8,378 nucleotides of DNA from JBQCEE01 sp051960575 (lineage in GTDB: Bacteria > Actinomycetota > Actinomycetes > Mycobacteriales > Jatrophihabitantaceae), in the NCBI RefSeq assembly GCF_051960575.1, contig NZ_JBQCEE010000268.1:1-8378 (forward strand), given 5' to 3'. Shown in pieces: positions 1 through 5,916 of this stretch. Every line of letters begins with the position of its first letter. The stretch's first letter is position 1. A program made the translations under genes and the position numbers. Under the pieces are notes generated by a model, which ran no database searches, was not told the origin of the DNA, and saw only the letters and a program-made list of their open reading frames with translations.

Positions 1-198
1 CAGCCCGGTGCCGAGCGCGAACAGGTAGAACAGCGGCTCGAAGAAGCCGGAGAAGATCGTCAGCCAGGTGCGGCGCGACACCCGGAAGGCACGTTCCAGC
101 ACGGCGTGCGAGCGGCGCGCGTAGAGCCCGGGCGGCACGATCCGCAGGGTGGCGGCGGCGCGCGGCTGGGCGGCCTGGCGCGGGCGGGTGGTGGTCAC
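1..198 (-). CDS. ABC-2 type transporter permease, second subunit (partial, N-terminal 66 residues)
   Basis: This gene reads leftward from a GTG at 198 and runs off the left edge, so only its first 66 residues are seen. The start overlaps the stop of the upstream permease in a four-base GTGA arrangement (195-198), typical of translational coupling. The N-terminus is a short Thr/Pro/Arg/Ala-rich cytoplasmic tail. It is followed by an amphipathic stretch (about residues 25-44, with ARRSHAVLERAFRVSRRTW) and the start of a first membrane segment (about 46-66, with SGFFEPLFYLFALG). The Ser-Gly-Phe-Phe-Glu-Pro-x-Phe-Tyr-Leu pattern is typical of actinobacterial ABC-2 permeases paired with NodI/DrrA-like ATPases. 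It would form half of the membrane channel with the permease at 195-977. The substrate cannot be read from the sequence. The frame stays open to the window edge, so truncation here is only by the window. Confidence 0.85.
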   Translation of the reverse strand, partial: MTTTRPRQAAQPRAAATLRIVPPGLYARRSHAVLERAFRVSRRTWLTIFSGFFEPLFYLFALGTGL

Positions 199-977
199 GA
201 CGTGCCCCGTTCGAGCCGTACCCGGAAACGCCACCGTGACAGTGCGATGCCGGCCCCGAGCCACAGCGCCAGGTACGCCAGATGCCCGAGGACGCCGGCT
301 GCCGACGCCCCTTCCAATGCCGCCGCGCGGGCGAGCTCGGTGCCGTGCCACAGCGGCGAGACGTGGGCCAGCCACCGTCCCCACGCGGGCAGCTGGCTGA
401 TCGGGTAGAAGGTGCCGCTGAACAGGAACATCGGCGTCACGACGAACCGGAACACCGAGTTGAACGGCGCGCTGTCGCTCTCGACGGTCGCGGCGAAGGC
501 CACCACCGGCGCCGCGAAGGCGACGCCGGTGAGCGCGGCGACGGGGATGCAGAGCAGCGCCCACCAGCTCCGGGTGGCGCCGAAGCAGGCCATCACCAGC
601 AGGTACACGGCCGAGTTCACGGTCAGCCGCAGCCCCATGAACAGCAGCGTGCCGTCGGCGATCTCCCGCGGCCGCAGCGGCGTGACCGCCATGCCGTGGA
701 AGGTGCGATCCCACCGGAAGCCGCCCATGATCGGCCAGGTCGCGTCGCCCGCTGCGATCTGCAGCGCGAACGCGGTCAGGAACGCGGGCGCGACGTACTG
801 CAGGTACGGCACGCCGAGGGTGTCGCCGCCGTGCCGGTCGACGACGGTGCCGAGCCCCACGCCGAGCGCGAGCACGTAGAGCAGCGGCGTCGCGACGCCG
901 GTGATCAGGACGCTGCGCCACCACCGGCGTCCGGCCCGGATGTTGTACTCGACGACGTGCAGCGCGGCGGTGGCCAT
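195..977 (-). CDS. ABC-2 type transporter permease (NodJ/DrrB-like)
   Basis: A 260-residue integral membrane subunit of an ABC exporter in the plasma membrane. About six hydrophobic segments are visible, near residues 22-44, 58-78, 108-132, 137-165, 172-195 and 228-248. The segment with FRFVVTPMFLFSGTFYPISQ, followed by LP.WG..L..VSPLWHGTEL, is the hallmark of NodJ/DrrB-type ABC-2 permeases. YLQYVAPAF and the RTFHGMAVTPLRPREI coupling region also fit that family. The ATG (975-977) begins directly after the TAG of the ATPase gene (978-980) with no gap. A weak GGTGG ribosome site lies inside the end of the ATPase gene, so translation is probably coupled. The gene overlaps the next permease by four bases. 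Family members export antibiotics, lipids, polysaccharides or Nod factors; the substrate here is unknown. Length and topology are normal. Confidence 0.9.
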   Translation of the reverse strand: MATAALHVVEYNIRAGRRWWRSVLITGVATPLLYVLALGVGLGTVVDRHGGDTLGVPYLQYVAPAFLTAFALQIAAGDATWPIMGGFRWDRTFHGMAVTPLRPREIADGTLLFMGLRLTVNSAVYLLVMACFGATRSWWALLCIPVAALTGVAFAAPVVAFAATVESDSAPFNSVFRFVVTPMFLFSGTFYPISQLPAWGRWLAHVSPLWHGTELARAAALEGASAAGVLGHLAYLALWLGAGIALSRWRFRVRLERGTS

Positions 978-1913
978 CTAGTCCACCAACGACCGGCCGG
1001 TGAGACGGAGGAAGACGTCCTCGAGCGACGAGCGCCGCACCAGCGACGACGCCGGGACGATCTCCGCCTCGCGCACCCGCTGCACGGCGGCCTCGCCGTC
1101 GTCGACGTAGAGCAGCAGCCGGTCGGGCAGCACCTCGATGCGTCCGGCGCCGCCGATCGCGGCGGCGACGGCCGGTTCGGCCGCGGCGTTCGTGCCGGGC
1201 GGGAAGCGCAGCTCGGCGACCTCGCGCGACGAGTGCTCGGCGATGAGCTTCGCGGGCGAGCCCTCGGCGACGATGCGGCCGCCGTCCATGATCACCAGCC
1301 GGTCGCAGAGCTGCTCGGCCTCGTCCATGTAGTGCGTCGTGATGACGAGGGTGACGCCGTCGTGCTTGAGGCGGTAGAGGCGGTCCCAGAGCAGGTGCCG
1401 CGCCTGCGGGTCGAGGCCGGTGGTGGGTTCGTCCAGCAGCAGCAGTTCGGGGTCGTTGATGAGCGAGCGGGCGATGGTGAGGCGCCGCTTCATGCCGCCC
1501 GACAGCGGCTCGACGCGGCTGTCGGCGCGCTCGGTGAGCTGGGCGAAGTCGAGCAGCTCGTCGATCCGCGGCCCGAGCACCCGCTTCGACAACCCGAAGT
1601 AGCGGCCGTAGATGTAGAGGTTCTCGCGCACGCTGAGCTCGAGGTCGAGCGTGTCCTGCTGCGGCACCACGCCGAGCCGTGACCGGATGCGCGGGCCGTC
1701 GACCCCTGGGTCGAGGCCGAGGATGCGCAGCTCGCCGCTGGTCACCGGCGCCACGGCGGCGATCATGCGCATCGTCGAGCTCTTGCCCGCCCCGTTCGGC
1801 CCGAGGAAGCCGAAGGCCTCGCCGCGGGCTACCTCGAGGTCGATGCCGTCGACGGCCACGAAGCCGCCGAAGCGCTTCGTCAGGCCGCGCGCAGCGATCA
1901 TCGGGGCGTCCAC
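978..1913 (-). CDS. ABC exporter ATP-binding protein (NodI/DrrA-like)
   Basis: The 311-residue nucleotide-binding subunit that powers the two permeases downstream. Numbered from the GTG at 1913: Walker A GPNGAGKSS at 38-46, Q-loop glutamine 85 (VVPQQD), LDLELSVRENL and GRYFG just after it as in NodI, signature LSGGM at 137-141, Walker B LLLLDEP at 157-163 and H-loop histidine 194. A roughly 80-residue C-terminal extension ends in SSLEDVFLRLTGRSL, typical of DrrA/NodI exporters. I chose GTG 1913 because a TAGCGT -10 box lies 7 bases upstream, which fits a leaderless transcript. An ATG four codons later (1901) is the alternative, giving 307 residues. The frame stays open to 2711, but that part is antisense to ftsE and has no family resemblance, so a longer start is wrong. 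Head of the exporter operon, divergent from ftsE. Confidence 0.93.
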   Translation of the reverse strand: MDAPMIAARGLTKRFGGFVAVDGIDLEVARGEAFGFLGPNGAGKSSTMRMIAAVAPVTSGELRILGLDPGVDGPRIRSRLGVVPQQDTLDLELSVRENLYIYGRYFGLSKRVLGPRIDELLDFAQLTERADSRVEPLSGGMKRRLTIARSLINDPELLLLDEPTTGLDPQARHLLWDRLYRLKHDGVTLVITTHYMDEAEQLCDRLVIMDGGRIVAEGSPAKLIAEHSSREVAELRFPPGTNAAAEPAVAAAIGGAGRIEVLPDRLLLYVDDGEAAVQRVREAEIVPASSLVRRSSLEDVFLRLTGRSLVD

Positions 1914-1920
1914 CGACCCG

Positions 1921-1926
1921 ACGCTA
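1921..1926 (-). promoter_or_regulatory. candidate -10 box for the ABC exporter operon
   Basis: On the minus strand the sequence reads TAGCGT, then 7 bases, then the GTG at 1913. TANNNT at this distance from a GTG with no Shine-Dalgarno is the usual layout of leaderless actinobacterial genes. No good -35 hexamer is seen. The expected -35 area (about 1944-1949) falls inside the left arm of the inverted repeat at 1940-2001. Confidence 0.4.
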
Positions 1927-1939
1927 GCAACGCTCGTCC

Positions 1940-2001
1940 ACCCCTGTTTGCCCCGCTGTGACGCGCCGCCGGGCAACAGGGGTCGGCCACAGCGGGGCAA
2001 A
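1940..2001. repeat. interlocking inverted repeats between the divergent exporter and ftsE genes
   Basis: A perfect 14-base inverted repeat is formed by TTTGCCCCGCTGTG (1947-1960) and CACAGCGGGGCAAA (1988-2001), with 27 bases between the arms. A second perfect 9-base pair, ACCCCTGTT (1940-1948) and AACAGGGGT (1975-1983), overlaps the first by two bases on its left arm. Its right arm sits in the loop of the first, so the two hairpins partly exclude each other or could stack as a pseudoknot. The element is not at the end of any gene in the window, so a transcription terminator is unlikely. Its left arms overlap the expected -35 area of the exporter promoter, which suggests an operator or a transcribed structured leader. 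Whether it recurs elsewhere in the genome cannot be told here. Confidence 0.7.
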
Positions 2002-2052
2002 GCGGTGCCTGAGGGACGGGTTTCGCTGCCCGGGACGAACAAACCCCCTGGG

Positions 2053-2058
2053 TACAGT
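2053..2058 (+). promoter_or_regulatory. candidate -10 box for ftsE, leaderless transcript
   Basis: TACAGT lies 8 bases before the ftsE GTG (2067), placing the likely transcription start at or next to the first base of the start codon. No Shine-Dalgarno sequence precedes the GTG. This is the pattern of a leaderless mRNA. The -35 region shows no clear consensus. Confidence 0.5.
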
Positions 2059-2066
2059 GGTCTCCC

Positions 2067-2756
2067 GTGATCCGCCTCGACAACGTCACCAAGGTCTACC
2101 CGGCCGGCGCCCGCCCGGCGCTGGAGAACGTGACCCTGGACGTCGAGAAGGGTGACTTCGTCTTCCTCATCGGCCAGTCGGGCTCCGGCAAGTCGACGGT
2201 GCTGCGGCTGCTGCTGCGCGAGGAGCTGCCGACGTCCGGCTCGGTCTTCGTCGACGACCGCAACGTCGCGAAGCTGCCGGCCCGCAAGGTGCCCGAGCTG
2301 CGCCGCCGCATCGGCTGCGTCTTCCAGGACTTCCGGCTGCTGCCGAAGAAGAACGTCTACGAGAACGTCGCGTTCGCCCTCGAGGTGATCAACCGCCCGC
2401 CGAAGGCGATCCGCCGCACCGTCCCCGAGGTGCTCGAGCTGGTCGGGCTCACGGGCAAGGCACAGCGCATGCCCAACGAGCTCTCCGGCGGCGAACAGCA
2501 ACGCGTCGCGATCGCCCGGGCCTTCGTCAACCGCCCGCTCGTGCTGCTCGCCGACGAGCCCACCGGCAACCTCGACCCCGAGACCAGCCAGGGCATCATG
2601 AGCCTGCTCGAGCGCATCAACCGCACCGGCACCACCGTCGTCATGGCCACCCACGACAACCACATCGTCGACGCCATGCGTCGACGGGTCATCGAGCTCG
2701 AGTTCGGACACATCGTGCGCGACCAGTCGCGCGGCGTGTACGGCGTCGGGCGCTGA
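2067..2756 (+). CDS. ftsE: cell division ATP-binding protein FtsE
   Basis: The 229-residue ATPase of the FtsEX complex, which acts at the division site on the inner membrane face and transmits ATP-driven conformational change through FtsX to periplasmic or cell-wall hydrolase regulators. Walker A GQSGSGKST is at 36-44, Q-loop glutamine 87 (VFQDFRLL), signature LSGGE at 139-143, Walker B VLLADE at 159-164 followed by PTGNLD, and H-loop histidine 196. VFQDFRLL and the C-terminal RDQSRGVYG are characteristic of actinobacterial FtsE, and the length is normal. The GTG start is set by the FtsE-typical MIRLDNVTKVYP beginning and by the -10 box 8 bases upstream. It leads ftsE-ftsX-smpB. In many actinobacteria prfB lies upstream of ftsE; here that place is taken by the divergent exporter operon. 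Confidence 0.97.
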   Translation: MIRLDNVTKVYPAGARPALENVTLDVEKGDFVFLIGQSGSGKSTVLRLLLREELPTSGSVFVDDRNVAKLPARKVPELRRRIGCVFQDFRLLPKKNVYENVAFALEVINRPPKAIRRTVPEVLELVGLTGKAQRMPNELSGGEQQRVAIARAFVNRPLVLLADEPTGNLDPETSQGIMSLLERINRTGTTVVMATHDNHIVDAMRRRVIELEFGHIVRDQSRGVYGVGR

Positions 2757-2797
2757 GCCCGGCCCACCCCCGAGGCCACGAAACTCAGAAGGATCGC

Positions 2798-3709
2798 ATG
2801 CGCGCAGGTTTCATCCTTTCCGGCGTCGGGTCGGCGATCCGACGCAACCTGTCGATGACGGTCGCCCTGGTGCTGTCGTCGGCGATCGCCCTCGGCTTCC
2901 TCGGCGGCGCGATCCTCGCGAACAACGAGATCGGCGAGTTCAAGAAGACCTACGAGGACAAGATCAACGTCTCGGTCTACCTCTGTGCCAAGAACTTCGT
3001 CGGACGCTGCACGGCCGAGACGACGCCCGCGCAGCAGCGGGCCATCGCGGCCAAGCTGACGGCCGACCCGGCGGTGTCGAGCTACGAGTACCTGGACGAG
3101 CAGCAGGTCTACGAGCGCTACAAGAAGACGATCAGCCCCGAGATCATCAAGACCGGCATCTACAAGGTCGGCGTCCTGCCGGCGACCTTCATCGTGCACC
3201 TGCGCGACCTGCGCACCGACTTCACGCCCTTCCAGCGCGAGTACGGCACGCTGCCGGGGGTCGGCACCGTGAGCGACCAGTCGGCGGCGTTCAAGACGCT
3301 GCTCGACGGCATCGACAGCATCCGCAAGGGGTCGCTGTTCATCGCCATCGTCATCCTGATCTCGTCGATCCTGCTGATCGCGAACACCGTGCGGGTCGCC
3401 GCCGCCCAGCGCAAGGAGGAGACCAGCATCATGCGGCTGGTCGGCGCCTCCCGCTGGATGACCGAACTGCCGTTCATCCTCGAGACGGTCTTCTCGACCA
3501 TCCTCGGCGCCGTGCTCTCGTACGCCGGCCTGCTGCTGGTCATCCGCTGGGTGCTCGGCGGGGTGTTCGGCACCCAGACCAGCCGCGGCGTCATCCCGGA
3601 CATCAGCGGCTCGGCGGTGCTCGAGGCGTCCACCTACGGGCTCGGCCTCGGCATCGTCCTGGCGATCGTGACCTCGTTCCTGACGTTGCGCCTGCGTGTG
3701 AAGCTGTAG
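2798..3709 (+). CDS. ftsX: cell division protein FtsX (ABC permease-like, non-transporting)
   Basis: The 303-residue membrane partner of FtsE. Topology fits the family: a short cytoplasmic N-terminus, first membrane helix about 20-42, a large extracellular domain about 43-177, and three more helices about 180-202, 225-250 and 276-297. The diagnostic cytoplasmic motif MRLVGAS (212-218) is present, as is the PATFIVHL segment of the extracellular domain. Two cysteines, 63 and 71, lie seven residues apart near the start of the extracellular domain, as in mycobacterial FtsX, and probably form a disulfide. FtsX couples FtsE ATP hydrolysis to activation of peptidoglycan hydrolases of the RipC/NlpC-P60 kind in actinobacteria; no such hydrolase gene is in this window. 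The ATG is preceded by a strong AGAAGGA ribosome site (2787-2793). Forty-one bases separate it from ftsE, so one transcript is likely. Confidence 0.96.
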   Translation: MRAGFILSGVGSAIRRNLSMTVALVLSSAIALGFLGGAILANNEIGEFKKTYEDKINVSVYLCAKNFVGRCTAETTPAQQRAIAAKLTADPAVSSYEYLDEQQVYERYKKTISPEIIKTGIYKVGVLPATFIVHLRDLRTDFTPFQREYGTLPGVGTVSDQSAAFKTLLDGIDSIRKGSLFIAIVILISSILLIANTVRVAAAQRKEETSIMRLVGASRWMTELPFILETVFSTILGAVLSYAGLLLVIRWVLGGVFGTQTSRGVIPDISGSAVLEASTYGLGLGIVLAIVTSFLTLRLRVKL

Positions 3710-3711
3710 GG

Positions 3712-4224
3712 GTGTCACCCTCCGCCGCCTCGTCCACCCGCGCGTCCTCGAACCGCCAGACCGGACGCAAGCTCATCGCGCAGAACAAGAAGGCGCGGCA
3801 CGACTACGAGATCCTGGACGTGTACGAGGCGGGCATCGCCCTGCAGGGCACCGAGGTCAAGTCGCTGCGGCTCGGTCGCGCGTCGCTGGTCGACGGCTTC
3901 GCCACCATCGACGACGGCGAGGTGTTCCTTCGTGGCGTGCACATCCCCGAGTACGAGCAGGGGTCGTGGACGAACCACGAGCCGCGGCGGGTGCGCAAGC
4001 TGCTGCTGCACCGCGGCGAGATCCTGCGGCTGATCGGCAAGACGAAGGAGAGCGGACTGACGCTCGTGCCGCTGTCGCTGTACTTCCTCGACGGCAAGGC
4101 CAAGGTCGAGATCGCGCTGGTGCGCGGCAAGAAGCGCTACGACAAGCGCCAGGACCTCGCCCGCCGCGACGCCGACCGCGAGGTGCAGCGCGCGCTCGGG
4201 CGGCGGAACAAGGGCATGGGCTGA
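3712..4224 (+). CDS. smpB: SsrA-binding protein SmpB
   Basis: A 170-residue RNA-binding protein that brings tmRNA to stalled ribosomes and occupies the empty decoding site during trans-translation. The family core is intact: GRKLIAQNKKARHDYEI near the start, GIALQGTEVKSLRLGRASLVD, the VHIPEY.QGSW.NHEP.R.RKLLLH region, and LTLVPLSLYFLDGKAKVEIALVRGKK. The basic C-terminal tail (YDKRQDLARRDADREVQRALGRRNKG) folds in the mRNA channel. The GTG start lies 2 bases after the ftsX stop, consistent with coupling. There is no other in-frame start before the conserved region. About 17 extra Ser/Thr/Ala-rich residues precede the usual core, slightly longer than average. Its RNA partner ssrA lies at 7954-8328. 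The gene ends 9 bases from the stop of the convergent gene. Confidence 0.97.
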   Translation: MSPSAASSTRASSNRQTGRKLIAQNKKARHDYEILDVYEAGIALQGTEVKSLRLGRASLVDGFATIDDGEVFLRGVHIPEYEQGSWTNHEPRRVRKLLLHRGEILRLIGKTKESGLTLVPLSLYFLDGKAKVEIALVRGKKRYDKRQDLARRDADREVQRALGRRNKGMG

Positions 4225-4236
4225 CCGGGTCGGTCA
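4222..4236. repeat. palindrome containing the stop codons of two convergent genes
   Basis: TGACC (4222-4226) and GGTCA (4232-4236) form a perfect inverted repeat around a five-base loop. The first arm begins with the smpB TGA and the second arm holds the TGA of the convergent gene on the other strand. There is no T-rich tail, so it is a weak terminator at best. Confidence 0.5.
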
Positions 4237-5907
4237 CCCCGCGTGGGCGGTGCGCGCCGTCTCGGGCAAGGCCGCCCGCAGCGTGACGACGCCCTGGTCG
4301 ATGGTGTGCGTCCAGGTGAGGCGGGTGCGGTCGAGCACGCGCAGCATCTTGGCGTTCTCGGCCAGCACGTGCGCGACGAGGGCACGGAAGCCGAGCTGCT
4401 GGGCCAGCGCGATCATGTGTCGCAGCAGCCGGGTGCCGACGCCGCGCTGCTGGTAGGCGTCCTCGACCAGTTCGGCGATCTCGGCGGTGCCGCCGTCGCC
4501 CGGCTCGTCCGGGAAGACGTTGCCGAGCCCGACGATCGCGCCCTCCTCGCTCATGACGACGAGGGTGGCGCCGCGGTGGCCGCCGCTCAGGCGGCGCAGC
4601 GTGACGTCGCGCCACTCGCCGCCCCCGGCGAGGTAGCGCCGGTACAACGTGCGTTGCGAGCAGCGGTCGTGCATGGCGGCGACCGCATCGGCGTCGGCCG
4701 GTCGCCCGAGCCGGATCCACACCGTGCTGCCGCCGGCGATCGGCTCGACCCATCCCGTCCGGTCGCCGTCGCCGGTCGCCGCCGCGATCGCCGCCGACAG
4801 CCGCAGCAGCGCCGAGGCCCGGGCCCGCTCGGCCCGGACGAACGGCGCCCACTCGCGGTGCAGCACCACGTGCCGGTCGGCCGTCCACTGCAGGCGCAGC
4901 ACGTCGGCCGCGTCGTCGTCGCCCTCGACGGCGTCGGTGACCTCGACGCGGTCGGCGCCCACCAGCGCGGCCGCCGCCAGCGGCGCCGCACCCGGATCGG
5001 TGACCAGTTCGGTGGCGGCGTCGAGCACGCGGGTCGGCAGGTCGACGCGGTCGTTCCAGGCACCGGGGACGACGTGCGCGTTCGAGCCGACCGCCATGGC
5101 CGCGGCGAGCAGTGTCTCGCCGGTCACCGGACGCGGCGCCGTGACGGCGAGGTCGACGGTGCGCACGCCGTCGTCGACGGCCAGCAGCGCCGAGCCGACC
5201 ACCGAGGCCTGCAGCGCCCCCAGCGTGCGGGCGAGCCGGGCCAGGCCGCCGGGACGGTCGGGGAGGTCGACGCGCAAGCGCCAGGGCCGGCGCGGCACGT
5301 CGTCCGCCTCCCACAGCGCGTCGGGCGGTGCGACGGCCGCGCCCAGCCGGGCCATGAGCGCGTTCCACGCCGGTCGCGTCGGCCGGTCGGTGACCGGGTC
5401 GAGCACGGCGAGCCCGACCGAGAGCGCCAGGGCGAGCTCGACCAGCGCGTCGAGGTCGACGGTGTCGTCGAGCCCCCCGGCCTCACGCACCCGCGCGAGC
5501 AGGGCGCCGACGCCGGCGGCGCGCTCGCCGATGCGCCCGCGCTCGAGCGCGCGGACGTGCTCGTCGCGGTGCGCCCGCAGCAGCGCCTCGAGTTCGAGCA
5601 GCGGCCAGCTCGACTGCGGGGCGGACGCGACGTGGCCGATCACGTCGAGCAGCACGTCGAGCGGTGGCGCGTCGTCGGGCCCGGTCGTCGCCTGCGCGAT
5701 GCGGTCGGCCGCCTCGGACGTGAGCCGGTCGGTGACGACCCGCGCGAACAGGTCGTCGCGCCGCCCGGTCAGCCGGCGCACGGTGCGGGCCGACACGCCG
5801 GCCCGCTCGGCCACCAGGCCCACGGTCGTGCCGCCGTATCCGCGCTCGGCGAACAGCTCGGCGGCGACGTCCAGGATGCGGGCGGTGGGCTCGTCGCGTG
5901 GCGTCAC
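4234..5907 (-). CDS. predicted TetR-ACT-GNAT fusion: regulator, amino-acid sensor and protein acetyltransferase
   Basis: One uninterrupted 557-residue chain with three recognisable parts. Residues 8-54 are a TetR-type helix-turn-helix (ILDVAAELFAERGYGGTTV, then LVAERAGVS), followed by a helical ligand-domain-like region to about 195. Residues 208-282 match an ACT domain, with the ligand-loop pattern RVDLPDRPGGLARLA. After a linker (285-390) resembling that of ACT-GNAT proteins, residues 395-548 form a GNAT acetyltransferase: TAEIAELVED, the acetyl-CoA loop QQRGVG (486-491) and ENAKMLRVL (517-525). ACT-GNAT enzymes of actinomycetes are amino-acid-responsive lysine acetyltransferases that modify acyl-CoA synthetases. 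The neighbouring gene encodes such a synthetase, so it is the inferred substrate. The start is GTG 5907 with GAGGTG 7 bases upstream, which overlaps the stop of the synthetase gene. The HTH lacks the usual Tyr and Phe after its recognition helix. Domain calls are by eye. Confidence 0.85.
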   Translation of the reverse strand: MTPRDEPTARILDVAAELFAERGYGGTTVGLVAERAGVSARTVRRLTGRRDDLFARVVTDRLTSEAADRIAQATTGPDDAPPLDVLLDVIGHVASAPQSSWPLLELEALLRAHRDEHVRALERGRIGERAAGVGALLARVREAGGLDDTVDLDALVELALALSVGLAVLDPVTDRPTRPAWNALMARLGAAVAPPDALWEADDVPRRPWRLRVDLPDRPGGLARLARTLGALQASVVGSALLAVDDGVRTVDLAVTAPRPVTGETLLAAAMAVGSNAHVVPGAWNDRVDLPTRVLDAATELVTDPGAAPLAAAALVGADRVEVTDAVEGDDDAADVLRLQWTADRHVVLHREWAPFVRAERARASALLRLSAAIAAATGDGDRTGWVEPIAGGSTVWIRLGRPADADAVAAMHDRCSQRTLYRRYLAGGGEWRDVTLRRLSGGHRGATLVVMSEEGAIVGLGNVFPDEPGDGGTAEIAELVEDAYQQRGVGTRLLRHMIALAQQLGFRALVAHVLAENAKMLRVLDRTRLTWTHTIDQGVVTLRAALPETARTAHAG

Positions 5908-5916
5908 CGGCGCACC

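Noticed and set aside
282..1682. Plus-strand open frame of 466 codons opposite the exporter genes
   Set aside because: Composition is typical of an antisense shadow; the minus strand contains an intact ABC ATPase and permease.
1940..2001. Rho-independent terminator interpretation of the inverted repeat
   Set aside because: Both flanking genes are transcribed away from it and no T tract follows either arm in a useful orientation.
1914..2711. N-terminal extension of the ABC ATPase frame antisense to ftsE
   Set aside because: The translated sequence lacks family similarity and lies opposite a clear ftsE; the ATPase family start is at about 1901-1913.
2357..3718. Minus-strand open frame of 453 codons opposite ftsE and ftsX
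   Set aside because: Low-complexity Asp/Arg/Ala/Val/Gln-rich translation with no recognisable domain; ftsE and ftsX on the plus strand are certain.
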